The notes: generated from the letters alone by a model not told the origin. 64,000 nt of DNA from Pelomicrobium methylotrophicum (GCF_008014345.1 NZ_VPFL01000001.1:186001-250000); one strand, 5' to 3'. Shown: positions 35,927 to 46,231, numbered from the stretch's first letter. Translations and numbers: made by a program.

Positions 35927-36346
35927 TCAGGTGATGGTCAGCCGGCGCCCGCTCGTGCCCGTGCGCTTGGGCAGCGTAAGCTCCAGCACGCCGTCGACGA
36001 AGCGGGCGCTCGCGGCGCCCTCGTCCACCTCCTGCCCCAGGGAGAAGGCGCGGTAGAGCTTGCCGTAGTACCGCTCCCGGCGCAAGACTTTCTCGCCCTG
36101 CTGTTCTTCGCCATCCTTCTTCACTTCAGCCGCAATGGCCACCTGATTTCCGTCGATGGTGACCTGAATGTCCTCCTTCTTGACGCCGGGCAGCTCGGCC
36201 AGGACGGTGTACTTTTGCTCGTCCTCTTTCACGTCCATCCTGAACCGGGCGGGTCCCCGGCCCTCCAGGCTCAGGGGCCGCACGAAAAAGCCCTGCAGCA
36301 GATCGTCCAGGTCCCCGAAGGGGTCGAAGCGGGTGATGTTGGCCAT
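35927..36346 (-). CDS. Small heat-shock protein (Hsp20/alpha-crystallin family)
   Basis: 139-aa chaperone holding unfolding proteins. The alpha-crystallin domain spans about residues 38-135: RMDVKEDEQKYTVLAELPGV, KKEDIQVTIDGNQVAIAAEV, ERYYGKLYRAFSLGQEVD, then ASARFVDGVLELTLPKR with the conserved ELTLPK. The short N-terminus MANITRFDPFGDLDDLLQGF is typical. Divergent from dacC. Confidence 0.93.
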   Translation of the reverse strand: MANITRFDPFGDLDDLLQGFFVRPLSLEGRGPARFRMDVKEDEQKYTVLAELPGVKKEDIQVTIDGNQVAIAAEVKKDGEEQQGEKVLRRERYYGKLYRAFSLGQEVDEGAASARFVDGVLELTLPKRTGTSGRRLTIT

Positions 36347-36579
36347 AGGTGCCTCCGTCGGTGCTCGTGTAAGGATGGGGGGCGACGTGCCCCTTTTGTT
36401 TTGCTAAATGGGTGCCGGAGCGGCCGTTTCAAGCCCGCAGGCGCGGCGGCCGCTTCTGTCGCTTTGTCACCGGCCCGCGGGATACGGAAACCTTCCTTCC
36501 CGGCGAGCGGTCTTCCTGACGGGAGCCGGGAGCACGCTCCCGGCACACAGGAACTTGGGGTCATGCTCCGCTCGAACGG

Positions 36580-36585
36580 TATAAT
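36580..36585 (+). promoter_or_regulatory. -10 element of the dacC unit
   Basis: A perfect TATAAT lies 14 bp before the dacC start. No strong -35 hexamer is seen at 16-18 bp. The leader would be very short. Confidence 0.5.
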
Positions 36586-36598
36586 TCGACTTTTGCCT

Positions 36599-37735
36599 AT
36601 GACACGCATCCTTGCTGCCCTTGCCTTCTTCGCGAGTTTTGCCGTCCACGCCCAAACACCGGCCCTATCGGCCCCCAAGCCGCCGCCCGTCGCGGCCAAG
36701 GCGTGGGTTCTGCTGGACTTCTACACCGGCCAGGTGATCGCGGGCGAAAACATGCACGAACGTATGGAGCCGGCCTCGCTCACCAAGCTGATGACGGCGT
36801 ACCTTACGTTCTCGGCGCTCAAGCAGAAGCAGTTGCGCCTCGACCAGGAATTGCCGGTGTCGAAAAAGGCGTGGCGCGCCGAAGGCTCCCGCATGTTCAT
36901 CGAACCGTCAAAACCCGTGACCGTGGAGGAGCTGCTCAATGGAATGATCGTGCAGTCGGGCAACGACGCCTCCATTGCCCTGGCCGAAGGCGTCGCGGGG
37001 TCGGAGGAGGTCTTTGCGCAGATGATGAACCGGGAGGCGGCGCGGCTTGGGCTCAAGAACACCCACTTCGTCAATGCCACCGGCCTGCCCGACCCGCAGC
37101 ATTATTCCACTGCCTACGATCTCGCCCTGCTCGCAGCCGCCCTGATCCGCGACTTCCCGGATTTCTACCCCCTATACTCGCAGAAGGAGTACACCTACAA
37201 CCACATCAAGCAGTCCAACCGCAACCGCCTGCTCTGGACCGACCCCTACGTGGACGGGGTGAAAACCGGCTACACCGAAGCCGCCGGCTACTGTCTGATC
37301 GCCTCCACCCGGCGGGACGGCCGGCGCCTGATCTCGGTGGTCATGGGTGCCAGCTCCGAAACGGCGCGGGCGGTGGAGAGCCAGAAGCTGCTCAACTGGG
37401 GGCTGCAGTTCTTCGATACCGTGCGCGTGTACCCGAAAGGGCAAGTGGTGGCGACCTTGCCGGTCTGGAAAGGCAAGGAAAACATGGTGAAGGCGGGTTT
37501 TACGGAAGATCTCTATCTCACGCTCCCGCGGGGCCAGGCCGAGCGGCTCAAAGCCACCCTTGAGCGGCAGGAGCCGCTGATCGCGCCGGTGGCGGTGGGG
37601 CAGAAGGTGGGAACCCTGCGTCTAAGCGTCGATGGCCAATCGCTGGGCGAGTATCCGGTGGTGGCGTTGCAGAGCGTCCCCGTGGCCAATCTCCTCGGCC
37701 GCGCCTGGGACAGCTTGAAACTACTCTTCAACTGA
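36599..37735 (+). CDS. dacC: D-alanyl-D-alanine carboxypeptidase (PBP5/6 family)
   Basis: 378 aa, trims the terminal D-Ala from peptidoglycan pentapeptides in the periplasm. The start MTRILAALAFFAS gives a signal peptide ending VHA. Active-site motifs: SLTK (in MEPASLTKLMTA), SGN (in MIVQSGNDASIAL) and KTG (in VDGVKTGYTEAAGYCL). A C-terminal PBP5-like domain from about residue 275 ends in an amphipathic helix (VANLLGRAWDSLKLLFN) that would bind the membrane. Upstream of a D-amino acid transaminase gene, which concerns the same D-alanine pool. Confidence 0.94.
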   Translation: MTRILAALAFFASFAVHAQTPALSAPKPPPVAAKAWVLLDFYTGQVIAGENMHERMEPASLTKLMTAYLTFSALKQKQLRLDQELPVSKKAWRAEGSRMFIEPSKPVTVEELLNGMIVQSGNDASIALAEGVAGSEEVFAQMMNREAARLGLKNTHFVNATGLPDPQHYSTAYDLALLAAALIRDFPDFYPLYSQKEYTYNHIKQSNRNRLLWTDPYVDGVKTGYTEAAGYCLIASTRRDGRRLISVVMGASSETARAVESQKLLNWGLQFFDTVRVYPKGQVVATLPVWKGKENMVKAGFTEDLYLTLPRGQAERLKATLERQEPLIAPVAVGQKVGTLRLSVDGQSLGEYPVVALQSVPVANLLGRAWDSLKLLFN

Positions 37736-37742
37736 GGCACCC

Positions 37743-38615
37743 ATGATCTATCTGAACGGCCAGTTCATGCCCCTCGAGGAGGCGCGCGTCCCGGTGCTGG
37801 ACCGCGGGTTCATCTTCGGCGACGGGGTCTACGAGCTGATTCCGGTGTACTCGCGCCGTCCGTTCCGGCTGGTCGAGCACCTGCAACGGCTCGAGCATAG
37901 CTTGCGCGGGATCCGGCTGCCGAATCCGCACACGCCGGACGAGTGGTCGCGGCTCATCCAGGAAGTCATCGCGCGAAACCCGTGGGAGGATCAGGCCGTC
38001 TACCTCCAGGTGACGCGCGGTGTGGCCAAGCGCGACCACGCGTTTCCCGTCGATGTGCAGCCCACGGTGTTCATCATGGCAAACCCGTTGTCCACGCCGC
38101 CGCGGACGCAGGTGGAACGGGGTGTCGCCTGCATCACCGCCGCCGACAACCGTTGGCTTCGGTGCAACATCAAATCCATCTCGCTGATTGCCAACGTGCT
38201 GTTGCGGCAGCTGGCGGCGGACGCCGGGGCGATCGAAACCATTCTGCTGCGGGACGGTTTTCTCACCGAGGGCTCGGCGAGCAACGTGTTCGTGGTGCGC
38301 GACGACATGCTCCTCGCACCGCCGCAGAACCACCTGATCCTGCCGGGCATCACCTATGACGTGGTGCTCGAGCTCGCGCAGTCCGGCGGCGTTCCCTTCG
38401 AAGTGCGCGAGGTGTCCGAATTCGAGCTGCGCTCCGCCCAGGAGGTGATGCTCACCTCCTCCACTAAAGAGATCCTGCCCGTGGTCGAGATCGACGGAAG
38501 GAAGGTGGGTGCCGGCAGGCCCGGGCCGGTCTTCGAGCGACTCTACCGGCTGTACCAAGACTTCAAGGCCCAGGTCATGCGGGCCCCGGAACGCCCCCAG
38601 GCCCTCGCTGGATGA
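37743..38615 (+). CDS. dat: D-amino acid (D-alanine) aminotransferase
   Basis: 290 aa, PLP fold type IV; makes D-Ala or D-Glu from keto acids. Key segments: PVLDRGFIFGDGVYELIPVY, WLRCNIKSISLIANVL with the PLP lysine, LRDGFLTEGSASNVFVV, and PGITYDVVLELAQ. C-terminal LTSSTKEILPVVEIDG fits the family. It starts 7 bp after dacC and ends 6 bp before ybeD. Confidence 0.92.
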   Translation: MIYLNGQFMPLEEARVPVLDRGFIFGDGVYELIPVYSRRPFRLVEHLQRLEHSLRGIRLPNPHTPDEWSRLIQEVIARNPWEDQAVYLQVTRGVAKRDHAFPVDVQPTVFIMANPLSTPPRTQVERGVACITAADNRWLRCNIKSISLIANVLLRQLAADAGAIETILLRDGFLTEGSASNVFVVRDDMLLAPPQNHLILPGITYDVVLELAQSGGVPFEVREVSEFELRSAQEVMLTSSTKEILPVVEIDGRKVGAGRPGPVFERLYRLYQDFKAQVMRAPERPQALAG

Positions 38616-38621
38616 CCCCGC

Positions 38622-38888
38622 GTGGACGAACCTGTCTCGGCGCTTGAGTACCCGTGCGACTTTCCCATCAAGGTCATGGGAAGGATGCAGCCGGGGTTTG
38701 CCCAGGCGGTGCTGGAGATTGTGCTGCGACACGCCCCCGACTTCGACGCCGCCTCCATGGAACTTCGGGCGAGCAAACAAGCCCGTTACCTGAGCGTGAC
38801 CTGCACCGTTCGCGCGACCTCGCGCCAACAACTGGACGCCTTGTACCGGGAGCTGTGCGACCACCCGATGGTGGTGATGGTCCTTTGA
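38622..38888 (+). CDS. ybeD: DUF493 protein (YbeD family)
   Basis: 88 aa, GTG start 6 bp after dat. Reads YPCDFPIKVMGRMQPGFAQA and YLSVTCTVRATSRQQLDALY, the YbeD signature; ferredoxin-like ACT-type fold. It is nearly always next to lipB and is thought to act in lipoate metabolism or its regulation. Confidence 0.9.
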   Translation: MDEPVSALEYPCDFPIKVMGRMQPGFAQAVLEIVLRHAPDFDAASMELRASKQARYLSVTCTVRATSRQQLDALYRELCDHPMVVMVL

Positions 38889-38904
38889 AACTGCGGAGGC
38901 AGGG

Positions 38905-39594
38905 GTGAGAGGCGAGCCGTCTCCACCAGCCGCCCGGCAGGCAGCGCGGGGCGCCTCCCCGCATGCGCCTCACCTCTGCCTCGTCATCCGGCGGCTGGGC
39001 CGCGCCGACTACGTCCCGACGTGGCAGGCGATGAAAGACTTCACCCTTTCCCGCAGCGCCGGGACGCTCGACGAGCTCTGGGTCGTGGAGCATCCCCCGG
39101 TCTACACGGTGGGCCAGGCCGGTCGGCCGGAGCACCTGCCCCGGCGCAGCGACATCCCGGTGGTGCCGACCGACCGCGGCGGCCAGATCACCTACCACGG
39201 ACCGGGCCAGATTGTCGTGTATCTTCTGCTGGACCTGCGCCGGCTCAAGCTCGCGGTGCGGCCGCTCGTGCGACGCATGGAACAGGCCGTGATAGACTTG
39301 CTGAGCCGGCGCGGCATCCAGGCCTACGCCCGAGAGGAGGCCCCGGGCGTGTACGTCGAGGGCGCCAAGATCGCGGCGCTGGGATTGCGGATCCGAAACG
39401 GCTGCTGCTACCACGGACTCGCGTTCAATGTGGACATGGATCTCAGCCCGTTCGAGGCCATCGACCCCTGCGGCTACCGGGGGCTGCCCGTGACGCAAGC
39501 GCGCAATCTCGGCATCACCGATCCGATCGACGCGCTCGCCGAGGAGCTTGTCCAGAACCTGGCGGCCACCTTGTTTCCGAATCCCGTCCCATGA
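38905..39594 (+). CDS. lipB: Octanoyl-[acyl-carrier-protein]:protein transferase LipB
   Basis: 229 aa, transfers octanoate from ACP to lipoyl domains. GTG start, 17 bp after ybeD. Motifs: [37 protein letters not shown], the lysine of [20 protein letters not shown], and [17 protein letters not shown] with the cysteine of the active pair. The stop overlaps lipA as ATGA. Confidence 0.95.
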   Translation: MRGEPSPPAARQAARGASPHAPHLCLVIRRLGRADYVPTWQAMKDFTLSRSAGTLDELWVVEHPPVYTVGQAGRPEHLPRRSDIPVVPTDRGGQITYHGPGQIVVYLLLDLRRLKLAVRPLVRRMEQAVIDLLSRRGIQAYAREEAPGVYVEGAKIAALGLRIRNGCCYHGLAFNVDMDLSPFEAIDPCGYRGLPVTQARNLGITDPIDALAEELVQNLAATLFPNPVP

Positions 39595-40532
39595 CCAGCA
39601 CTGTCGAGCGCCAGAAGGGCCCGGCCAAGACCGCCCGTAACCCGATCAAGATCGTTCCCCAGGAAGCGCTGCTCAAGAAGCCGCCCTGGATCCGGGTGAA
39701 GATGCCGGTGGGCGGCACCTTCAGCGAAGTCAAGCGCATCTTGCGCAGCCAGAAGCTGCACACGGTGTGCGAGGAGGCCTCCTGCCCCAACATCGGGGAG
39801 TGCTTCGGCAAGGGCACGGCCACGTTCATGATCCTGGGCGACCTGTGCACCCGCCGCTGCCCCTTCTGCGACGTGGCCCACGGCCGGCCCCTGCCGCCGG
39901 ACCCGGAGGAGCCACGCCACTTGGCAGAGACCGTCGCGGCGCTCCAGCTCAAATATGTCGTGATCACCAGCGTGGACCGCGACGATCTGCGCGACGGCGG
40001 CGCCCAGCACTTTGCCGACTGCATCCGGGCCGTGCGGGATCGCTCGCCCGGGACCCGCATCGAGATCCTGGTGCCGGACTTCCGCGGCCGACTGGAGGCG
40101 GCCCTCGAGATCCTGACCCATTGCCCGCCGGACGTGATGAACCACAACCTGGAGACCGTGCCGCGGCTCTACAAGCTGGCGCGTCCCGGCGCCGACTACC
40201 GCCACTCGCTCAAGCTGCTCAAGGAATTCAAGGCACGCGTGCCCCGGGTTCCCACGAAATCCGGCCTGATGGTGGGGCTGGGGGAAACCGACGAGGAGAT
40301 CCTGGAGGTCATGCGCGACCTGCGGGCCCATGGCGTGGAGATGCTGACCATCGGGCAGTACCTGCAACCTACGACTGGCCACCTCCCCGTGACCCGTTAC
40401 GTGGAACCCGAACGGTTCGAAGCCTTTGAGAAGGCGGCGCGCGAGATGGGCTTTGTGCATGCGGCGTGCGGCCCGCTGGTGCGCTCCAGCTACCACGCGG
40501 ACCAGCAGGCCCACGAAGCCGGTTACGCTTAA
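39591..40532 (+). CDS. lipA: Lipoyl synthase LipA
   Basis: 313-aa radical-SAM enzyme that inserts two sulfurs into the octanoyl group. Two [4Fe-4S] sites are visible: [12 protein letters not shown] (auxiliary) and [15 protein letters not shown] (SAM-binding). Other segments: [47 protein letters not shown], and the C-terminal RSSYHAD whose serine ligates the auxiliary cluster. Coupled to lipB; polA converges 21 bp downstream. Confidence 0.97.
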   Translation: MTSTVERQKGPAKTARNPIKIVPQEALLKKPPWIRVKMPVGGTFSEVKRILRSQKLHTVCEEASCPNIGECFGKGTATFMILGDLCTRRCPFCDVAHGRPLPPDPEEPRHLAETVAALQLKYVVITSVDRDDLRDGGAQHFADCIRAVRDRSPGTRIEILVPDFRGRLEAALEILTHCPPDVMNHNLETVPRLYKLARPGADYRHSLKLLKEFKARVPRVPTKSGLMVGLGETDEEILEVMRDLRAHGVEMLTIGQYLQPTTGHLPVTRYVEPERFEAFEKAAREMGFVHAACGPLVRSSYHADQQAHEAGYA

Positions 40533-40553
40533 CGCGGCGCTCGCCCGGCGCGA

Positions 40554-43274
40554 TCAGTGGGCCTCGTCCCAGTTGCGCCCCACGCCGATGTCCACCACCA
40601 GGGGGACCCGGAGCCGGGCGACGCCTTCCATGAGGCGGGGAAGCGCCTGCTTCACTTCTTCCAGCTCGGCTTCCGGGACCTCCAGCACCAGCTCGTCGTG
40701 GACCTGCAGGATGAGGCGGCTTTTGAGCCGCTGCTCGCCGAGCCAACGATGCACGGCGATCATGGCCAGCTTGATGAGGTCGGCCGCCGTGCCTTGCATG
40801 GGCGCATTGATGGCCGCCCGCTCGGCCGCCTGGCGGCGGGCGTTGTTGCTGCTGTTGATCTCAGGCAGCCAGACGCGACGCCCGAAGACAGTCTCCACGT
40901 AGCCCTGCGCCCGGGCCTGCGCCCGCACCTGCGCCATGTAGGCCGCCACCCCGGGGAAACGGGCGAAGTAGCGATCGATGTAGGCCTGGGCCGCCGCGCG
41001 CTCGATCCCGAGCTGGCTCGCCAGCCCGAACGAGGACATCCCGTAGATCAGGCCGAAGTTGATGACCTTGGCGTAGCGGCGCTGCTCCGGCGTCACCTGG
41101 TCGCGGGGCACGCCGAAAACCTCGCAGGCGGTGGAAGCGTGGATGTCCTCGCCCGCCGCGAAGGCCCTGGTGAGCCCCTCGTCGCCGGAAATGTGGGCCA
41201 TGATGCGCAGCTCCACTTGCGAATAGTCCGCCGAGACGATGTAGTGGCCCGGCGGCGCGATGAAGGCCTCGCGGATGCGCCGGCCTTCGGCCGTGCGGAT
41301 GGGAATGTTCTGCAGATTGGGCTCGCTGCTGGCGAGCCGTCCGGTCACCGCCACCGCCTGCGCGTAATTGGTGTGCACCCGGCCGGTGGCCGGATGGATC
41401 ATGCGGGGCAGCTTGTCGGTGTAGGTGGACTTGAGCTTGGCAAGGCTGCGGTACTCCAGGATCAGCTTGGGAAGCGGATAATCCAGGGCCAGCTGCTGGA
41501 GCACGTCCTCATCGGTGGAGGGCGCGCCGCTCGGGGTCTTCTTGATGACGGGAAGTTTCTGCTGGTCGAAGAGGATCTCCTGGATCTGCTTCGGCGAGTT
41601 CAGGTTGAAGGGCTGTCCGGCCACTTGGTGGGCCCGGGCCTCGATTTCCGCCATTCTCAAGCCGAGCTCACGGCTCTGGGCTTCCAGCCGCGCCACGTCC
41701 AGGAGCACCCCGTGCCGCTCCATGGCGAAGAGCACGTGCATGACCGGCATTTCCAGCTCCCGGTACACGTACAGGAGCTTGGGGTCGGCCTCGAGGCTCG
41801 GAAACATCGCCTGGTGCAGTTGCAGCGTGATGTCGGCGTCTTCCGCCGCGTACTCGGTGGCGCGCTCGATCGCCACCTGATCGAAGCCGATCTGGTTGGC
41901 TCCCTTGCCGCACACCTCCTCATAAGTGATGGTCTTGACCCCCAGATGGCGCTCGGCCAGGCTGTCCATGTCGTGGGCGCGGTGGCTCTCCAGCACGTAG
42001 GATTGAAGCAGCGTGTCGTGCACGAGGCCGTTCAACGCGATACCGTGGTTGGCGAGCACGTGCATGTCGTACTTGGCGTGCTGGCCCAGCTTGGGTCTGG
42101 CCGCATCCTCCAGCCAGGGCTTGAGCCGCTCCAGGGTCCGCGCCAAGTCGAGCTGCTGGAGCCCGCCCGGATCGCGGTGGGCAAGGGGCAGGTACGCCGC
42201 CCGGTGGGGCTCCACCGAGAACGACATGCCCACCAGCCGCGCCCGCATCGGGTCCAGGTCGGTGGTTTCGGTGTCCAGGCAAACCAGGGCGGCGGCCTCG
42301 AACCGCTTCAGCCAAGCGTCGAGCTGGGCCTCGGTGAGGATGGTTTCGTAGCGCCGGGCGGGCGAGGCGCCAACGTTTGGCTCGGGCTCCCCCGGTCCCG
42401 CTTCCGGTCCTCGACCTGCGGTGCCAGACGATTCCGGCAGCTCCTTGAGCCAGCGCTTGAAGTCGAAGCGCTGGAACAGGGCCTTGAGCCGCTGCGTGTC
42501 CGGAGGCCTGGGCGCGAGCTCCTCGACGCATACCGGAAGCGCCACGTCCCGCCGCACGGTGAGCAACGCCCGTCCCTTCGGAAGCCAGGCAAGCGCTTGA
42601 CGCAAGTTTTCGCCCACCACGCCCGGGATCTCTTCGGCATGGGCCATGATGGCCTCCAGGCTGCCGTACTTTTCCAGCCACTTCGCCGCGGTTTTGGGCC
42701 CCACCTTGTCCACGCCCGGCACGTTGTCGATCGCATCGCCGATCAAGGTGAGGTAATCGAGCACCTGCTGCGGCGGAACCCCGAACTTGGCCCGAACCCC
42801 GGCTTCGTCCAGCGTCTCATTGGTCATGGTGTTCACCAACACCACGTTCGGGCCCACGAGCTGGGCCAGGTCTTTGTCGCCGGTGGAAACCACGCAGCGC
42901 AGCCCCCGCTCCACCGCCTGCCGGCACAGGGTGCCGATCACGTCGTCGGCCTCCACGCCCTCCACCTCCAGCAGCGGCCAGCCCAGGGCCTGGATCGCCT
43001 CTTTGAGCGGTTCGACCTGCTGCACGAGCGCCTCCGGCATGGGAGGGCGGTTCGCCTTGTACAGGGGATACAGGTCCTCGCGAAAGGTCTTTCCTTTTGG
43101 GTCGAAGACGCAAGCGATATAATCAGCCTCGTACTCCCTGCGCAGCCTGCGCAGCATGTTCAGCACGCCGTAGATCGCCCCCGTCGGCTCGTTGTTCCGG
43201 CTCCTGAGATCGGGAAGCGCGTGGAACGCGCGATAGAGGTAGGACGAGCCGTCCACCAGCAGCAGGGTTTTCAC
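40554..43274 (-). CDS. polA: DNA polymerase I
   Basis: 906 aa, gap repair and RNA-primer removal. GTG start at 43274 gives KTLLLVDGSSYLYRAFHALP. Domains: 5'-3' exonuclease (1 to about 290; VEADDVIGTL, STGDKDLAQLV), 3'-5' exonuclease (about 325-500; CLDTETTDLDPMRA, with the acidic pair kept), polymerase (about 505-906; SADYSQVELRIMAHISGDEG, RYAKVINFGLIYGMSSFGL, QVHDELVLEVPE). The proofreading residues look intact. Divergent from the LOG-family gene. Confidence 0.97.
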   Translation of the reverse strand: MKTLLLVDGSSYLYRAFHALPDLRSRNNEPTGAIYGVLNMLRRLRREYEADYIACVFDPKGKTFREDLYPLYKANRPPMPEALVQQVEPLKEAIQALGWPLLEVEGVEADDVIGTLCRQAVERGLRCVVSTGDKDLAQLVGPNVVLVNTMTNETLDEAGVRAKFGVPPQQVLDYLTLIGDAIDNVPGVDKVGPKTAAKWLEKYGSLEAIMAHAEEIPGVVGENLRQALAWLPKGRALLTVRRDVALPVCVEELAPRPPDTQRLKALFQRFDFKRWLKELPESSGTAGRGPEAGPGEPEPNVGASPARRYETILTEAQLDAWLKRFEAAALVCLDTETTDLDPMRARLVGMSFSVEPHRAAYLPLAHRDPGGLQQLDLARTLERLKPWLEDAARPKLGQHAKYDMHVLANHGIALNGLVHDTLLQSYVLESHRAHDMDSLAERHLGVKTITYEEVCGKGANQIGFDQVAIERATEYAAEDADITLQLHQAMFPSLEADPKLLYVYRELEMPVMHVLFAMERHGVLLDVARLEAQSRELGLRMAEIEARAHQVAGQPFNLNSPKQIQEILFDQQKLPVIKKTPSGAPSTDEDVLQQLALDYPLPKLILEYRSLAKLKSTYTDKLPRMIHPATGRVHTNYAQAVAVTGRLASSEPNLQNIPIRTAEGRRIREAFIAPPGHYIVSADYSQVELRIMAHISGDEGLTRAFAAGEDIHASTACEVFGVPRDQVTPEQRRYAKVINFGLIYGMSSFGLASQLGIERAAAQAYIDRYFARFPGVAAYMAQVRAQARAQGYVETVFGRRVWLPEINSSNNARRQAAERAAINAPMQGTAADLIKLAMIAVHRWLGEQRLKSRLILQVHDELVLEVPEAELEEVKQALPRLMEGVARLRVPLVVDIGVGRNWDEAH

Positions 43275-43304
43275 CGGAGGCTTTTCTTCTTTTGAGGAAC
43301 GCAC

Positions 43305-44033
43305 ATGAGCATCAATCACAAGCTTCCTTCGGCGGTGGCCACCGAGGCCTTGAAGAGAAACTGGTCGGCCCGGGAGTCGTGGCGCGTCTTTGGGATTATG
43401 TCAGAATTCGTCGAGGCGACGGAACGACTGAGCGCCGTGATGCCGGCGGTGAGCATCTTCGGCAGCGCCCGCGTCGCCCCCGATCATCCCTACTACGCGC
43501 TCACGGAGAGAATCGCCCGGCTGTTGTCGGATGCCGGCTTCAGCGTGATCTCGGGCGGCGGGCCCGGCGTCATGGAGGCTGCCAACAAGGGCGCCTTCTT
43601 CGGAAAATCGCCCAGCGTCGGCCTCAACATCCAACTGCCCCACGAGCAGCACGGAAATGCGTTCCAGGACATCTCCCAGAGCTTCAGGCATTTCTTTGCC
43701 CGCAAGTACATGTTCGTGAAACTCGCCACCGCCTGGGTGGTCATGCCAGGGGGATTCGGCACGCTGGACGAGCTGATGGAGGCCCTCACCCTGGTGCAAA
43801 CCGGCAAATCCCGCCGCATCCCCATCATTCTCGTGCACGCGCCGTTCTGGCGGGGGCTCCTCGACTGGTTCCGCACCACGCTGGTCACCGAGGGCATGAT
43901 CAATGCCGAGGACCTCAACCTGGTCCAGGTGATCGACGAGCCGGAAAAGGTGGTGGAGGCCATCTTCGATTACTACGCGACCCGCGGCTTTTCCCCCTCC
44001 GAAAAGGAACGGGAGATGCAGCTTAACCTGTGA
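43305..44033 (+). CDS. LOG-family protein (TIGR00730 type)
   Basis: 242 aa. Rossmann-like phosphoribohydrolase fold. Signature segments: FGSARVAPDHPYYALTERIA, SGGGPGVMEAANKGAF and PGGFGTLDELMEALT (the PGGxGTxxE motif). Members cleave ribose 5-phosphate from cytokinin nucleotides or other NMPs; the true bacterial substrate is unclear. GAGGAA lies upstream of the ATG. It starts 30 bp from polA, divergently. Confidence 0.9.
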   Translation: MSINHKLPSAVATEALKRNWSARESWRVFGIMSEFVEATERLSAVMPAVSIFGSARVAPDHPYYALTERIARLLSDAGFSVISGGGPGVMEAANKGAFFGKSPSVGLNIQLPHEQHGNAFQDISQSFRHFFARKYMFVKLATAWVVMPGGFGTLDELMEALTLVQTGKSRRIPIILVHAPFWRGLLDWFRTTLVTEGMINAEDLNLVQVIDEPEKVVEAIFDYYATRGFSPSEKEREMQLNL

Positions 44034-44057
44034 CGCGAAAGGCCCCGGCGCCTCGTC

Positions 44058-44063
44058 TATAAT
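44058..44063 (+). promoter_or_regulatory. -10 element upstream of the DUF2782-thrB unit
   Basis: A perfect TATAAT stands 53 bp before the DUF2782 ATG, just after the LOG gene. No clear -35 seen. Confidence 0.45.
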
Positions 44064-44116
44064 CGGTGGTCAAGGGCCGGCGCGTGGCCCTCGCACCCAG
44101 AAAGGACGACGACATC

Positions 44117-44488
44117 ATGGTCTCGCACCGCTTCGCCCGCGGCCTCTTCGCTGCGGGGCTCCTCTGCGCCTGGGCCGCCGCGGATGCCCAGCCGCCGCCG
44201 ACCCGCTTGGAGCCGCCGGCTAAGCTGGAACCCCTGCCCGAGCCTCCGCCGCCGCCCCCCGGCTACGAGCTCGATCCTTCCCTGGAGCCCCAGGTCACCA
44301 TCATCCAGCGTGGAGAAGAAAAGATCGAGGAGTTCCGGATCAACGGGCGCCTCTACATGATCAAAGTGACGCCGCGCAACGGGCCGCCCTACTACCTCAT
44401 CGACTACCACGGCAACGGCGACTTCATCCGCCGCGACGGCCCAGACCCGGGGTTCAGCCCTCCCCTGTGGGTCATCCATCGCTTTTAG
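44117..44488 (+). CDS. DUF2782 secreted protein
   Basis: 123 aa. Signal peptide [19 protein letters not shown] to ADA, then a Pro-rich stretch ([16 protein letters not shown]) and the DUF2782 core: [48 protein letters not shown] precedes the ATG. Usually found between polA and thrB in betaproteobacteria; role unknown, periplasmic. Confidence 0.85.
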   Translation: MVSHRFARGLFAAGLLCAWAAADAQPPPTRLEPPAKLEPLPEPPPPPPGYELDPSLEPQVTIIQRGEEKIEEFRINGRLYMIKVTPRNGPPYYLIDYHGNGDFIRRDGPDPGFSPPLWVIHRF

Positions 44489-44513
44489 CCAGCGCCTGGG
44501 AGCTAGGACTCGC

Positions 44514-45464
44514 ATGTCGGTCTTCACCACCGTCACGCCTGAAGAGCTTTCAGCCTGGTTGCGCCACTACGCGGTGGGCACCCTGGTGAGCCTCCAGGGG
44601 ATCGCGGAGGGGATCGAGAACACCAACTATCTCGTCACCACCACCCAGGGCCGGTTCGTCCTCACCCTGTTCGAGAAGCTCACCGCGGACGAGCTTCCCT
44701 TCTACGTGGATCTGATGGCCCATCTGGCGGAGCACGGCATTCCGTGCCCGCGGCCCATCGCCGGCTTGGATGACCGCCGTTTCCGCCCGCTCAAGGGCAA
44801 GCCCGCGTGCCTGGTGAGCTTCCTGCCCGGCCGCCCGGTGGAGCGCCCCGGTCCGGAACATTGCGCGGCCGTGGGGGCGGTGCTCGCCGAGATGCATCTG
44901 GCCGCCCAATCATACCCGCGGCGGCTCGACAATCCCCGGGGACCCCAGTGGTGGCGCGCCACGGCGCCCCGGGTGATGCCCTTTCTGTCCGCGGAAGAGG
45001 CCGCGTTGCTCAAGGAAGAGCTCCGGTTCCAGGCCCTTTACCGCTTCCACGACCTGCCGCGAGGCGTCATTCACGGCGACCTGTTCCAGGACAACGTCTT
45101 TTTCCTGGAAGGACGGGTCTCGGGCCTGATCGACTTCTATTTCGCCGGCAACGATGTCCTGCTCTACGACGTGGCCATCACGGCGAACGACTGGTGCCTG
45201 GATGCCGACGGGCAGATGGACGAGCAGCGCTGCCGCGCGCTGCTGTCGGCTTACCACAGCGTGCGGCCGCTCACGGCCATCGAGCGCGGCGCCTGGCCGG
45301 TGCTGCTGCGGGCAGCGGCGCTGCGGTTCTGGATCTCCCGCCTCTTCGACCTGCACTTCCCGCGCCCTGGCGAACTGACCCACGCCAAGGACCCGGCGCA
45401 CTGCAAGCGCATCCTCGCCGCCCACATCGCCGCGCAATCGCGGCTTGCGCGCGCATGGGTTTAG
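44514..45464 (+). CDS. thrB: Homoserine kinase, type II (ThrB1)
   Basis: 316 aa, phosphorylates homoserine in threonine synthesis. This is the aminoglycoside-phosphotransferase-fold enzyme: [60 protein letters not shown] with the catalytic aspartate, and [20 protein letters not shown]. Length is normal. It is 25 bp after the DUF2782 gene. Confidence 0.93.
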   Translation: MSVFTTVTPEELSAWLRHYAVGTLVSLQGIAEGIENTNYLVTTTQGRFVLTLFEKLTADELPFYVDLMAHLAEHGIPCPRPIAGLDDRRFRPLKGKPACLVSFLPGRPVERPGPEHCAAVGAVLAEMHLAAQSYPRRLDNPRGPQWWRATAPRVMPFLSAEEAALLKEELRFQALYRFHDLPRGVIHGDLFQDNVFFLEGRVSGLIDFYFAGNDVLLYDVAITANDWCLDADGQMDEQRCRALLSAYHSVRPLTAIERGAWPVLLRAAALRFWISRLFDLHFPRPGELTHAKDPAHCKRILAAHIAAQSRLARAWV

Positions 45465-45504
45465 AATATCGCGCTCAACACGCCATTCGTGGGGGAGAAA
45501 TCAG

Positions 45505-46224
45505 ATGCAGGTGCGAAGGCTCGCGCCCATGCGCGGCTGGGAATGGATCGTCCAGGGCTTCGCCCTGTTTCGCAGGAGTCCGCTCAACTGGATCGCGCTC
45601 TGCCTGGCCCTGGTGGGATTCGCCTTGGCCGCGAGCCTGATTCCCCCCATCGGCGAGCTGGTGTTCTATCTCCTCTCTCCCGTGCTGCTGGCCGGCCTCA
45701 TGGTCGGCTGCCGCGCCCTCGAGCGGGGCGGCCGGCTGGAGCTGACCTGTCTCTTCGAGGGGTTCCGGCGCCAGACCAGCGCCCTCGTCACCATCGGGGG
45801 CGTCTACCTGGTGGGGCAAGTGCTGATCTACGGCGTCGTGATCCTGCTCGGCGGTGCGAGCCTGGAGGAATTCATGAGGAACGTGCAGGAATCGACGCCC
45901 TCTTCGGTGCCCCAGATGTCCGGCAGCATGATGCTGGCGCTCGCCGTCGCCGCAGCGCTGTCGGTGCCGCTCCTCATGGCCGTGTGGTTTGCGCCGCTGC
46001 TCGTGATTTTCGATGGCCTGCTACCCTTCGCGTCCATGCGGGAGAGCTTCAACGCGTGTCTCGCCAACCTCCTGCCCCTGGTGGTGTACGGATCGATCCT
46101 GATGGTGCTGGGCTTTGTGGCGCTGCTTCCTTTCGCGCTTGGGCTGATCGTGCTGGTGCCCACCGTGTTCGCATCGATCTACGCCAGCTACAAGGACATC
46201 TTTGGAAGCGATTTCGGTGTTTAA
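45505..46224 (+). CDS. BPSS1780-family membrane protein
   Basis: 239 aa. The ATG at 45505 has GGGGGAG upstream. It reads MQVRRLAPMRGWEWIVQGFA then LFRRSPLNWI, the usual opening of this family, followed by about six hydrophobic segments in pairs (near residues 27-75, 95-120, 150-180, 195-230). Function is unknown. Conserved neighbour of thrB; uvrD converges after it. Confidence 0.85.
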   Translation: MQVRRLAPMRGWEWIVQGFALFRRSPLNWIALCLALVGFALAASLIPPIGELVFYLLSPVLLAGLMVGCRALERGGRLELTCLFEGFRRQTSALVTIGGVYLVGQVLIYGVVILLGGASLEEFMRNVQESTPSSVPQMSGSMMLALAVAAALSVPLLMAVWFAPLLVIFDGLLPFASMRESFNACLANLLPLVVYGSILMVLGFVALLPFALGLIVLVPTVFASIYASYKDIFGSDFGV

Positions 46225-46231
46225 ACAGCGC

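Noticed and set aside
40557-43295. A 912-codon open frame on the plus strand opposite polA
   Set aside because: It is the mirror of polA codon use in high-GC DNA. The translation is rich in His, Arg and Gly with no domain features.
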